Of a DNA stretch of 64,000 nt, positions 53,112-64,000 are shown piece after piece. The position numbers and the translations under genes were made by a program. A model generated the notes under the pieces. The model searched no databases. It was not told the origin of the DNA and saw nothing but the letters and a program-made list of their open reading frames with translations. The stretch comes from Aeromicrobium sp. Root344 (GTDB taxonomy: Bacteria; Actinomycetota; Actinomycetes; Propionibacteriales; Nocardioidaceae), in contig NZ_LMDH01000001.1 of NCBI RefSeq assembly GCF_001425755.1, positions 2,742,852-2,806,851 on the forward strand. The letters are read 5' to 3'. Numbering within the stretch: position 1 is the first letter of the stretch; each line of letters starts with the position of its first letter.

Positions 53112-54055
53112 CGGATTTCGAGCTCATCACGATGGGGCGCGTCGGCGTCGACATCTATCCCGAGCAGGTCGGGGTCCACCTTGAGGACGTCTCCACGTTC
53201 GCCAAGTTCCTCGGCGGCAGCTCGACCAACGTCGCCGTGGCTGCGTCGCGCCTGGGTCACCGGGTCGCCACCATCACGCGTACGGGCGACGATCCGTTCG
53301 GCCGGTTCATCCACACGGCGCTGCAGGGATTCGGCGTCGACGACACGTGGGTCACCCCGGTCGAAGGCCTGCCGACCCCCGTGACGTTCTGCGAGATCTT
53401 CCCGCCGGACGACTTCCCGCTCTACTTCTACCGGGAGCCCAAGGCGCCGGACCTCGAGATCGACGTCGACGAGCTCGACTACGACGCGATCCGTGCCGCC
53501 GACGTCTTCTGGGTCACCGGCACCGGGCTCTCGCAGGAGCCCAGCCGCGCGGCCCACCTCGCCGCTCTCGAGGCGCGTGGCAAGCGCGGCATCACGGTGC
53601 TCGACCTCGACTACCGCCCGATGTTCTGGGAGTCCGTCGAGGCGGCCACCGCCCAGATCCAGGCCGCCCTCCCGTACGTCTCGGTCGCCGTGGGCAACCG
53701 CGAGGAGTGCCAGGTCGCGATCGGCGAGACCGACCCGCAGGCTGCCGCCAAGGCACTGCGCGCCGCGGGTGTCGAGCTCGCCGTCGTCAAGCAGGGCCCC
53801 GCGGGGGTGCTCGGCGTGCGCGGCGACGAATCGGTCGTGGTTCCGCCCGTCCCGGTCGACGTGGTCAACGGCCTCGGCGCCGGCGACGCGTTCGGCGGCT
53901 CACTCGTCCACGGCCTGCTCAGCGGCTGGGACCTCACGACCACACTGGCGTTCGCCAACGCCGCAGGTGCCTACGTCGCCGGACAGCTGTCCTGCGCCGA
54001 TGCCATGCCCACCGCCGACCAGGTCGCCGCGGTGCTCGAACGGGGGAAGGTCTGA
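53108..54055 (+). CDS. iolC: 5-dehydro-2-deoxygluconokinase
   Basis: A 315-residue PfkB-family sugar kinase that phosphorylates 5-dehydro-2-deoxygluconate. It has MGRVGVDIYPEQ, FLGGSSTNVAVAASRLG (substrate motif, about 36-52), YREPKAPDLEID, and NGLGAGDAFGGSLVHGLL (anion hole and catalytic Asp, about 258-275). Proteobacterial IolC carries a fused C-terminal DUF2090 aldolase-like domain; here the protein stops after the kinase and a barrel protein follows as a separate gene. GTG 53108 overlaps the iolE stop; the end overlaps the next gene (TGATG). Confidence 0.95.
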   Translation: MTDFELITMGRVGVDIYPEQVGVHLEDVSTFAKFLGGSSTNVAVAASRLGHRVATITRTGDDPFGRFIHTALQGFGVDDTWVTPVEGLPTPVTFCEIFPPDDFPLYFYREPKAPDLEIDVDELDYDAIRAADVFWVTGTGLSQEPSRAAHLAALEARGKRGITVLDLDYRPMFWESVEAATAQIQAALPYVSVAVGNREECQVAIGETDPQAAAKALRAAGVELAVVKQGPAGVLGVRGDESVVVPPVPVDVVNGLGAGDAFGGSLVHGLLSGWDLTTTLAFANAAGAYVAGQLSCADAMPTADQVAAVLERGKV

Positions 54056-54948
54056 TGACCACCGTCAACGCCGAAAGCATTGCGAGCGTCGTCGCGACGC
54101 GCGCACTCCATCCCGAGCGGATCGCCGAGCTGGCTGCTGCCCGCCAGCAGCCGACCGGCCTCGTGGGGGAGACCGGGAGGCTGCTGCTGGTCGCCGCTGA
54201 CCACCCGGCCCGTGGCGCGTTGCGTGCGGGTGACGACGCCCTGGCGATGGGCGATCGTGCCGAGCTGCTCAGCCGCATGGTGCGAGCGCTCGAGCGGCCC
54301 GGCGTCGACGGCGTGCTCGGCACGGCCGACGTCATCGAGGACCTGCTGCTGCTCGGTGCCCTCGAGGGCAAGGTCGTCATCGGCTCGATGAACCGTGGTG
54401 GCCTGGCCGGCACGGTGTTCGAGATCGACGACCGCTTCACGGGCTACGACGCGGGCGCCATCGCCGCATCCGGCTTCCAGGGCGGCAAAATGCTGTTCCG
54501 CATCGACCCCGAGGACCACGCGACACCCGCGACGATGCAGGCGTGCGCCACGGCGGTGGACGAGCTCGCCGCCCAGCAGGTCATGGCGATGGTCGAGCCG
54601 TTCATCTCCCGCCGCGACGCCGAGGGTCGCATCCGCAACGACCTGACGACCGAGGCCGTCGTCCGGTCGGCGACGGTGGCCGCCGGGCTCGCCAGCACGT
54701 CGGCCTACACGTGGCTCAAGCTGCCGGTCGTCGACCACATGGACGCCGTCCTCGCCGCCACGACCCTTCCGGTCGTGCTGCTCGGCGGTGAGGTGTCGAC
54801 CGACCAGGAGGCGCAGTTCGCCGCCTGGTCCAAGGCGCTGGCCAGCCCCAACGTCCGCGGCATGGTCGTCGGTCGCACGCTGCTGTTCCCGCCCGACGGC
54901 AACGTCGAGGCCGCTGTCGACGCGACAGTTGAGATGATTCGTTCATGA
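54055..54948 (+). CDS. Aldolase-like beta/alpha barrel protein (Cgl0158 type) of inositol catabolism
   Basis: A 297-residue barrel protein resembling Cgl0158-type proteins of corynebacterial inositol operons and the DUF2090 domain fused to IolC elsewhere. LLLVAADHPARGAL (Asp/His), VIGSMNRGGLAG, FQGGKMLFRID (Lys, possible Schiff-base residue), MVEPFISRRD and TWLKLPVVDHM are conserved-looking. It should cleave 2-deoxy-5-keto-gluconate-6-phosphate to dihydroxyacetone phosphate and malonate semialdehyde, the only pathway step otherwise without an enzyme in this operon. The role is inferred from position. It overlaps iolC and iolB. Confidence 0.78.
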   Translation: MTTVNAESIASVVATRALHPERIAELAAARQQPTGLVGETGRLLLVAADHPARGALRAGDDALAMGDRAELLSRMVRALERPGVDGVLGTADVIEDLLLLGALEGKVVIGSMNRGGLAGTVFEIDDRFTGYDAGAIAASGFQGGKMLFRIDPEDHATPATMQACATAVDELAAQQVMAMVEPFISRRDAEGRIRNDLTTEAVVRSATVAAGLASTSAYTWLKLPVVDHMDAVLAATTLPVVLLGGEVSTDQEAQFAAWSKALASPNVRGMVVGRTLLFPPDGNVEAAVDATVEMIRS

Positions 54949-55780
54949 CCGCGGTGCTGCGCTCAGTCGAGGAGATCACGCCGGAGTCGGCGGGATGGGG
55001 CTACTCCGGGCTGCGGATCCTCGAGCTCGCCGCCGGCGGGAGCGAGACCATCGACACCGACGGCTCTGAGTACGTCGTCCTGTCGCTCGGCGGCTCCGCC
55101 GCGGTGACGGTCGACGATCACACGTACGACCTCGAGGGTCGCAGCGGCGTGTTCGCCGGCCCGAGCGACGTCGTGTACGCCCCGCGTGACGCCTCGCTGA
55201 CGGTGACCTCTGCCGCGGGCGGCCGCTTCGCCCTTGCCTCGGCGCGCTGCGACAGCCGCCTCGAGCCGGCCTACCTGCCCAAGGCCGACGTGCCCGTCGA
55301 GATGCGCGGCGCCGGGCAGTCGAGCCGGCAGGTCAACAACTTCGGCATCCCCGGTGTGCTCGACGCCGACCGCATCATCGCGTGCGAGGTGCTGACTCCT
55401 GGCGGCAACTGGTCGTCCTGGCCGCCGCACAAGCACGACGAGGAGCGCGACGGCGAGACCGCCCTGGAGGAGATCTACTGGTTCGAGGTCGCGGACGGGC
55501 CCGACGGTCCCGGCATCGGCTTCCAGCGCGTCTATGGCCACGAGGGCGCCGACATCGACGTGACGGCCGAGATCCGCAGCGGCGACGCTGTGCTGATCCC
55601 GCACGGCTGGCACGGCCCGTCGATCGCCGCGCCCGGTTACGACCTCTACTACCTCAACGTCATGGCCGGCCCGGGCGCCGAGCGGGCCTGGCTGATCTGC
55701 GACGACCCGGCACACACCTGGGTCCGCGACACCTGGGCCGAGCAGGCCATCGACCCGCGACTGCCTTTCGGGAGGAACGC

Positions 55781-55784
<4 letters not shown>
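54945..55784 (+). CDS. iolB: 5-deoxy-glucuronate isomerase
   Basis: A 279-residue bicupin converting 5-deoxy-glucuronate to 5-dehydro-2-deoxygluconate. The second cupin holds the metal site: NWSSWPPHKHD, LEEIYWFEV and LIPHGWHGPS supply His and Glu ligands. The N-terminal cupin (about 20-100) has lost obvious ligands, as usual in IolB. ATG 54945 overlaps the barrel gene stop and the TGA overlaps the iolD start (both ATGA). Confidence 0.95.
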
Positions 55785-57690
<1,906 letters not shown>

Positions 57691-57694
<4 letters not shown>

Positions 57695-59187
57695 CCACGT
57701 ACGACCACTGGATCGCCGGAGCGAGTGTCGCCGGCGAGAGCGACCGCTTCGCCGATGTGTACGACCCCGCGGTCGGCGCGCCGCAGTCGCAGGTGCGCCT
57801 CGCGACGACCGGTGACGTCGACGCTGCTGTGCAGGCCGCCGCCACGGCGTACGAGACGTGGGGTGAGTCGTCCGTGACGGCGCGCTCGCGGATCATGTTC
57901 GACTTCCGCCAGCTGCTGGTCGAGCACGAGGACGAGCTCGCGGCGATCATCTCGTCCGAGCACGGCAAGACGCTCGACGACGCCAAGGGCGAGGTCGTGC
58001 GTGGCCGTGAGGTCGTCGAGTTCGCCGCGGGCATCCCGCAGCTGCTCAAGGGCGAGTTCAGCGACCAGGTCTCCGGTGGCGTCGACTCGCACACGTTCCG
58101 CCAGGCCATCGGCGTGGTCGCCGGCATCACGCCCTTCAACTTCCCGATCATGGTGCCGCTGTGGATGCACCCCGTCGCGATCGCGTGCGGCAACACGTTC
58201 ATCCTCAAGCCGTCCGAGCGCGATCCCGGCGCCTCCGACCTGGTCGCTCGCCTCTACCAGCAGGCCGGCCTGCCCGACGGCGTGTTCAACGTCGTGCACG
58301 GTGACAAGGTCGCGGTCGACGCGATCCTGGAGCACCCCGGCATCGCCGCCGTGTCGTTCGTCGGCTCGACGCCGATCGCCAAGTACGTCCACGAGGGCGC
58401 CTCCCGCACGGGCAAGCGCGTCCAGGCCCTCGGCGGCGCCAAGAACCACGCCGTCGTGATGTCGGACGCCGACCTCGACTTCGCCGCCGACCACATCGTC
58501 GCGGCGGGCTACGGCTCGGCCGGGCAGCGGTGCATGGCTATCAGCGCCGTCGTCGCCGTCGGACCGGTCGCCGACACGCTCGTCGACAAGATCCGTGAGC
58601 GGTCGACCGGCCTCAAGGTCTCGGTCGGCACCGACCCCGACGCCGAGATGGGGCCCGTCGTGACCGCGGCGTCCCGCGACCGCATCGTCGACTACATCGG
58701 CCAGGGCGAGGACGCCGGTGCCAAGGTCGTCGTCGACGGCCGCGACCTCGTCGTGGAGGGCCACGAAGAGGGCTTCTTCGTCGGCCCCACGCTGCTGGAC
58801 CAGGTCACCACTGACATGTCGGTCTACACCGACGAGATCTTCGGACCCGTGCTCACCGTGCTGCGGGTTCCGACGCTGGACGCTGCCATCGAGCTCATCA
58901 ACTCGAATCCGTACGGCAACGGCACAGCGGTGTTCACTTCCTCGGGTGAGGTGGCACGAACCTTCCAGCGGAAGGTCCATGTGGGCATGATCGGCATCAA
59001 CGTGCCGGTCCCGGTCCCCATGGCCTTCCACTCCTTCGGAGGCTGGAAGGACTCATTGTTCGGCGACCACCACATCCACGGTCCCGAAGGAGTGAGGTTC
59101 TACACCCAGGCAAAGGTGGTCACCACCCGGTGGCCACACATCAGCGAGGACTCCCTCGCCCAGCTGAACTTCCCGACGGCACACTAA
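57691..59187 (+). CDS. iolA: (Methyl)malonate-semialdehyde dehydrogenase, CoA-acylating
   Basis: A 498-residue aldehyde dehydrogenase. The N-terminal HWIAGASVAGESDRF, the Rossmann ITPFNFPIMVPLWM (about 147), VSFVGSTPIAKYV and the nucleophile GQRCMAISAVVAVG (Cys about 287) match MmsA/IolA, which lack the usual catalytic-base Glu and use CoA as acyl acceptor. It turns malonate semialdehyde into acetyl-CoA, closing the pathway. ATG 57691 overlaps the iolD stop. Confidence 0.95.
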
Positions 59188-59238
59188 GCCCGACCATCCA
59201 ATGGCCCCGGGACCCGAGAAGAGAAGGAACACCACCAC

Positions 59239-60201
59239 ATGAAGAGAATCAAGATTGTCGGCGCGATCGTTGCCGCCGGCGCTCTGCTGGCCGCATGCAG
59301 TGGCACCGGCAGCGACGAAGGCACGGACAAGACCGCCAAGAAGGACTACACCTACGCGGTCGTGACGCACGGTTCGCCCGGCGACGCCTTCTGGGACCGG
59401 GTCAAGTCCGGCGCTGAGCAGGCCGGCAAGGACTACGGCGTCAAGGTCGAGTACAGCTCTGACGGCGATCCCGCCAAGCAGTCGCAGCTGATCGACGGCG
59501 CGGTCGCCGACAAGGTCGACGGCATCGTCGTCTCGATGGCCAACCCCGACGGCATCGAGGACAGCGTCAAGAAGGCCGTCGCCGCAGGCATCCCGGTCAT
59601 CACGATCAACTCCGGCGTCGACAAGTTCAAGGCGTTCGGCGCGATCACCCACATCGGCCAGACCGAGACCATCGCGGGCCAGGCCGTCGGTGAGCGGCTC
59701 AAGGGCGAAGGCCTGAAGAACGCCATCTGCGTCATCCAGGAAGCCGGCAACATCGGCCTCGAGGAGCGCTGCAAGGCGGTCAAGGAGACGTTCGGCGGCA
59801 AGGTCGAGAACCTGCAGGTCGACGGCACCGACGACAGCGCGGTCCAGTCGACGATCACGTCGAAGCTCCAGGCCGACAAGTCGATCGACACCGTGCTGAC
59901 GCTCGGTGGTCAGTACGCGATCGACGCCGTCGGAGCCGTCAAGGACTCCGGCAGCAGCGCCAAGGTGGCGACGTTCGACCTCTCCGAGGACGTCATCAAG
60001 GACATCCAGGCCGGTTCGATCCTGTTCGCGGTCGACCAGCAGCCGTACGTCCAGGGCTTCCTGGGCATCACGGGTCTCTACCTGAAGTCGATCAACGGCA
60101 ACGACATCGGTGGTGGACAGCCGATCAACTCCGGCCCGGCCTTCATCACGAAGGACAACGCCGCAGCCGTCCTGAAGTACGCCGCAAACGGCACACGCTG
60201 A
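59239..60201 (+). CDS. ABC transporter sugar-binding lipoprotein (probable inositol)
   Basis: A 320-residue periplasmic-binding-protein type I lipoprotein. The signal peptide ends with lipobox LLAACSG (lipidated Cys 20), followed by a Gly/Ser/Asp linker and a two-lobe RbsB/IbpA-like domain (VVTHGSPGDAFWDRVKSGAEQAG, ITINSGVDKF, FDLSEDVIKDIQAGSILFAVDQQPYVQGFLG). It is anchored outside the membrane and delivers the ligand to the following permease. The gene context makes myo-inositol the likely ligand. An AGAAGGA site precedes ATG 59239. A strong hairpin follows the stop. Confidence 0.92.
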   Translation: MKRIKIVGAIVAAGALLAACSGTGSDEGTDKTAKKDYTYAVVTHGSPGDAFWDRVKSGAEQAGKDYGVKVEYSSDGDPAKQSQLIDGAVADKVDGIVVSMANPDGIEDSVKKAVAAGIPVITINSGVDKFKAFGAITHIGQTETIAGQAVGERLKGEGLKNAICVIQEAGNIGLEERCKAVKETFGGKVENLQVDGTDDSAVQSTITSKLQADKSIDTVLTLGGQYAIDAVGAVKDSGSSAKVATFDLSEDVIKDIQAGSILFAVDQQPYVQGFLGITGLYLKSINGNDIGGGQPINSGPAFITKDNAAAVLKYAANGTR

Positions 60202-60206
60202 GCTGA

Positions 60207-60237
60207 CCGGGGGCCCGGCGAACCGCCGGGCCCCCGG
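60207..60237 (+). terminator. Intercistronic hairpin after the binding-protein gene
   Basis: CCGGGGGCCCGGC (60207-60219), loop GAACC, and its exact complement (60225-60237) give a 13-bp all-GC stem without a U-run. At this position it most likely protects the 3' end of the binding-protein message or partly attenuates downstream transcription, giving more binding protein than permease. Confidence 0.55.
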
Positions 60238-60303
60238 CGCTCACCCCCACATTCCCTTGCAGGCTCGACGAGCTCCACACGGCGTCGACGAACGGAGTCA
60301 CCC

Positions 60304-61391
60304 ATGACCACAGCCACCCTGGACGACGAACGCATCGCGCGGACGTCGACCCTGACCAAGTTGCTGAAACGTCCGGAGATCGGCGCGCTCGTCGCGGCCA
60401 TCGTGATCTTCGCGTTCTTCGCCCTGACCACCGACGCGTTCGCCACCCCGAGTGGCTCGAGCACCTGGCTGCGCGGTGCCTCGACGATCGGCATCATGGC
60501 CGTTGCGGTCGCGCTGCTGATGATCGGCGGCGAGTTCGACCTCTCCGCCGGCGCCATGACCGGATTCACCGGCCTCGTCGTCGGCGTGCTGACCCGCGAG
60601 TACGGCGTCAACATCTGGGCCGCGATCCTCGTGTCGCTGGGCCTCGCGCTCCTGATCGGGGCGATCAACGGCGTCCTGGTGATGCGCACAGGCCTGCCGA
60701 GCTTCATCGTGACCCTCGGCACGTTCTTCGTCCTGCAGGGCATCGACCTCGCCGGCACCAAGGCCCTGACCGGCCAGGTGGCGATCCAGGGCATGACGCA
60801 GGTGCCGTTCTACGACCAGGCCAAGCGCGTCTTCGGCTCGGCGCTCGAGGTCCAGCCGCACTGGTTCAACCTCAATCTCGGCTTCATGCGCCTCGACTTC
60901 GACTGGTCGCGCCCCCTGACGATCAACGCCTCGGTGTTCTGGTGGGTCGGCGTGACGGCACTCGCGACCTGGGTCCTGCTGCGTACGCGCACCGGCAACT
61001 GGATCTTCTCGGTCGGCGGCGCCCAGACCGCCTCCCGCCAGATCGGCGTGCCGGTCTTCAAGACCAAGGTCGGCCTGTTCATGACGACCGCGGGCGCAGG
61101 CTGGCTCGTCGGCATGCTGCTGATCTTCACGACGTCGACGGTGCAGAGCAACACGGGCGTCGGCCAGGAGTTCATCTACATCATCTGCGCCGTGGTCGGA
61201 GGCTGCCTCATGACCGGCGGCTACGGCTCGGCGATCGGTGCCGCCTTCGGCGCGCTGATCTACGGCATGGTCAGCCAGGGCATCGTCTACGCCGGTTGGG
61301 ACAACAACTGGCTCAAGGCGTTCCTCGGCGTCATGCTCCTGGGAGCGGTGCTCCTCAACGAATGGGTTCGCAAGCGGGCGGAGACAGCCAA

Positions 61392-61395
<4 letters not shown>
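60304..61395 (+). CDS. ABC transporter permease (RbsC type)
   Basis: A 363-residue membrane protein of the branched-chain/ribose permease family with about 8-10 helices. [17 protein letters not shown] (about 79) is the typical RbsC segment and [18 protein letters not shown] (about 138) follows. A larger than usual external loop (about 160-205) separates two helical blocks, and the EAA-like cytosolic loop lies near [13 protein letters not shown]. It forms the channel, presumably as a homodimer. It overlaps the ATPase gene (ATGA). Confidence 0.92.
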
Positions 61396-62275
<880 letters not shown>

Positions 62276-62279
<4 letters not shown>

Positions 62280-63427
62280 CGGCAGAGCTCCGCGTCGGCA
62301 TCGTGGGCCTGGGCTGGATGGGCCAGGTCCACGCCCGGGCGCTGAGCCGGCTGACGCAGCACTACACCGACAGCCCGTTGCGGCCGCGGCTCGTCGCCGT
62401 GGCCGACCCGGCCGACGACGACCGTACGGAACGCGCTGCCCAGGCGTTCGGCTTCGAGCACCAGCTCACCGACTGGCGTGAGCTGGTGGCCCGGGACGAC
62501 ATCGACCTCGTGTGCGTGACGGGTCCCAACTTCATCCACCGCGACGTCGCGGTGGCCGCCGCCCGGGCCGGCAAGCACGTGTGGGTCGAGAAGCCCGCCG
62601 GCCGCAACGCCGAGGAGACCGCCGAGATCGTCGCGGCGGTCGAGGCGGCAGGCGTCCAGTCCGCGGCCGGGTTCAACTACCGCAACCCGCCGGCGGTCGA
62701 GCTGGCGCGCGAGCTGGTGGCGTCGGGACGGCTCGGCATCGTCGAGCACACCTCCGTGCGGTTCGTGTCCGACTACGCCGCTCACCCCGACGGCGCGTTG
62801 TCGTGGCGGTTCCAGAACGAGTTCGCCGGCAGCGGTGTGCTCGGCGACCTGGTCAGCCACGCGGCAGACCTCGTCCGTTACGTCGTCGCCGACATCGACG
62901 AGCTGATCGCCGACCGGGCCACGTTCATCCCCGAGCGGCCCGAGGCCCGGCCCGGTGCGATGCACTACGAGCGCGGCGCCGGCGCGATGGGCACCGTCGA
63001 GAACGAGGACTACGTCTCGGCGCTCCTGCGGATCGCCGGCGGGTCGCGCGGCATCCTCGAGGCCAGCCGCTCGGCCGTCGGGGAGCAGAACACGTACGGC
63101 ATCGAGGTCCACGGCACGACCGGCGCGCTGAAGTGGGACTTCCGGCGCATGAACGAGCTGCAGGTCTGCCTCGACCAGGACTACCAGGACGCGTTCTACG
63201 CCACGCACTACGCGACTCCGGGCGACGGTGAGCTCGGCGCGTTCCAGCCCGGCGCCAACAACCCCATGGGCTTCGACGACCTCAAGGTCATCGAGGCCCG
63301 CAGGCTCGTGCAGTCCATCGCCGACGGCAAGCCGCACGGCGCCACCATCCATGACGCGCTGATCGCAGCGCGCACCGTCGACGCGATGATCGTGTCGGCC
63401 GACGAACGAAAGTGGGTTTCGCTGTGA
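62276..63427 (+). CDS. Gfo/Idh/MocA-family oxidoreductase
   Basis: A 383-residue NAD(P)-dependent dehydrogenase. The Rossmann motif [16 protein letters not shown] starts at residue 8, WVEKPAGR (about 102) is the EKP motif, and the C-terminal domain carries [17 protein letters not shown] (active-site Asp/His). Relatives in inositol operons act on scyllo-inositol, D-chiro-inositol or inosose stereoisomers. The second dehydrogenase of the same family follows, so this one probably widens substrate range. GTG 62276 overlaps the ATPase stop. Confidence 0.88.
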
Positions 63428-64000
63428 ACCAGCGACTGAAGATTGGCGTCGTGGGCGCCGGAGCCATGGGCGCATCGCACGTGGCCACGTTGGCCGCCGG
63501 AGTACCGGCCGCCCAGGTCACGCGCGTGTTCGACATGGACACCGCCCGGGCCAAGGAGATCGCCTCGTCGGTCGGCGCGGAGATCGCCGACTCGGCGGAG
63601 TCCCTCGTGACCGGCGAGGACGTCGACGCCGTCGTCATCGCCTCGCCTGACTTCACACACGCCGACCTGGCCCTCGCGTGCATCGCCGCGGGCAAGCACG
63701 TCCTGTGCGAGAAGCCGCTCGCGGTCACCGCCGAGGATGCGCGCCGCGTCGTCGACGCGGAAGTGGCGCTCGGCCGCCGTCTCGTGCAGGTCGGCTTCAA
63801 CCGCCGGTTCGATCCGGGCTTCCTCGACCTCAAGGCATCGATCGACGACGGCACGCTGGGTCAGGTGCGGGTCGTGCACGGCATCCACCGCAACGCGTCC
63901 AACTCCACGAGCACCGACGACGCGGGGCTCGTGACCGGCTCGATGATCCACGAGTTCGACACGTTCCGCTGGCTGCTCGACGGCGAGATCGTCGGCATCC
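63424..64000 (+). CDS. iolG: Inositol 2-dehydrogenase (IolG-like), truncated by window end
   Basis: The first 192 residues of a Gfo/Idh/MocA dehydrogenase: KIGVVGAGAMGASHVATLA (NAD motif), EKPLAVTAEDARR (EKP, about 98), GFNRRFDPGF and GLVTGSMIHEFDTFRWLL with the active-site Asp/His pair. The RRFDPGF and MIHEFDTFRW segments resemble actinobacterial IolG, which oxidises myo-inositol to scyllo-inosose. GTG 63424 overlaps the preceding stop. The gene continues past 64000. Confidence 0.88.
   Translation, partial: MNQRLKIGVVGAGAMGASHVATLAAGVPAAQVTRVFDMDTARAKEIASSVGAEIADSAESLVTGEDVDAVVIASPDFTHADLALACIAAGKHVLCEKPLAVTAEDARRVVDAEVALGRRLVQVGFNRRFDPGFLDLKASIDDGTLGQVRVVHGIHRNASNSTSTDDAGLVTGSMIHEFDTFRWLLDGEIVGI

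Overview
The window is 64 kb of chromosomal DNA from a high-GC actinobacterium. Evidence for this: strong G/C third-position bias; a mycobacterial-type single-chain fatty acid synthase (FAS-I) followed by acpS; relatives of mycothiol-linked proteins; a block matching the M. tuberculosis neighbourhood pepN / Rv2466c / rpiB / nei (gene identity from memory); and many leaderless genes whose start codon lies about seven bases after a TANNNT-like -10 box. The family is uncertain; a Nocardioidaceae (Aeromicrobium-like) or related lineage would fit. No prophage, IS element, CRISPR array or rRNA operon was seen.

Layout. 0-7 kb: tRNA-Arg, a PrsW-type membrane protease, two overlapping membrane GTPases of dynamin/YfjP type, a short SSB paralogue, and the ribosome-associated ABC-F protein EttA. 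7-12 kb: a MarR regulator divergent from yceI, then a TetR regulator divergent from an acyl-CoA dehydrogenase / thiolase / SDR operon (beta-oxidation-like). 12-15 kb: secreted M4 metalloprotease and a LysR regulator. 15-24.4 kb: FAS-I and acpS. 24.5-27 kb, minus strand: FabG-type reductase, APH-fold phosphotransferase and TetR regulator. 27.1-29.6 kb: acyl-CoA carboxylase carboxyltransferase, a 74-residue biotin carrier and a thioesterase. 29.6-31.2 kb: truncated haemoglobin, MscS channel and a small membrane protein. 31.26-32.41 kb: a lower-GC DUF559 (Vsr-like) nuclease gene enclosed by two inverted copies of a 64-bp palindrome. 32.4-41.8 kb: pepN, a carboxylate-amine ligase, a DsbA-like Rv2466c homologue, an esterase, a TagF-like transferase, rpiB, a Nei/Fpg glycosylase and a membrane SpoIIE phosphatase. 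41.8-45.6 kb: SDR, YdeI-like protein, a pair of divergent genes with stress-sigma-like promoters, a tRNA-derived repeat with tRNA-Gly, a small P-loop kinase and tRNA-Pro. 45.7-51.3 kb: PhoD phosphatase, trigger factor, lipase-like hydrolase, SRPBCC protein and flavin reductase. 51.4-64 kb: a GntR regulator divergent from a myo-inositol operon (iolE, iolC, an aldolase-like barrel protein, iolB, iolD, iolA, an ABC importer and two Gfo/Idh dehydrogenases, the last cut by the window end).

How it fits together. The lipid genes are tied together by DNA sites. The FAS-I and carboxyltransferase promoters each carry two copies of an AAACATGAGG-N4-CCTC site, one near -35 and one centred on the predicted start point, so malonyl-CoA supply and fatty acid synthesis are probably co-controlled. 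The acyl-CoA dehydrogenase operon and the FabG operon share an identical 16-bp operator, CTAAGCAAGCGCTTAG, probably bound by the TetR at 8.2-8.8 kb. The inositol operon is nearly complete for uptake, oxidation and cleavage to acyl-CoA and is probably repressed by its divergent GntR regulator. Other points of interest are the DUF559/palindrome element, a leader ORF and a start-codon-sequestering hairpin ahead of the carboxylate-amine ligase, and a CPFA motif replacing CPWC in the Rv2466c homologue.
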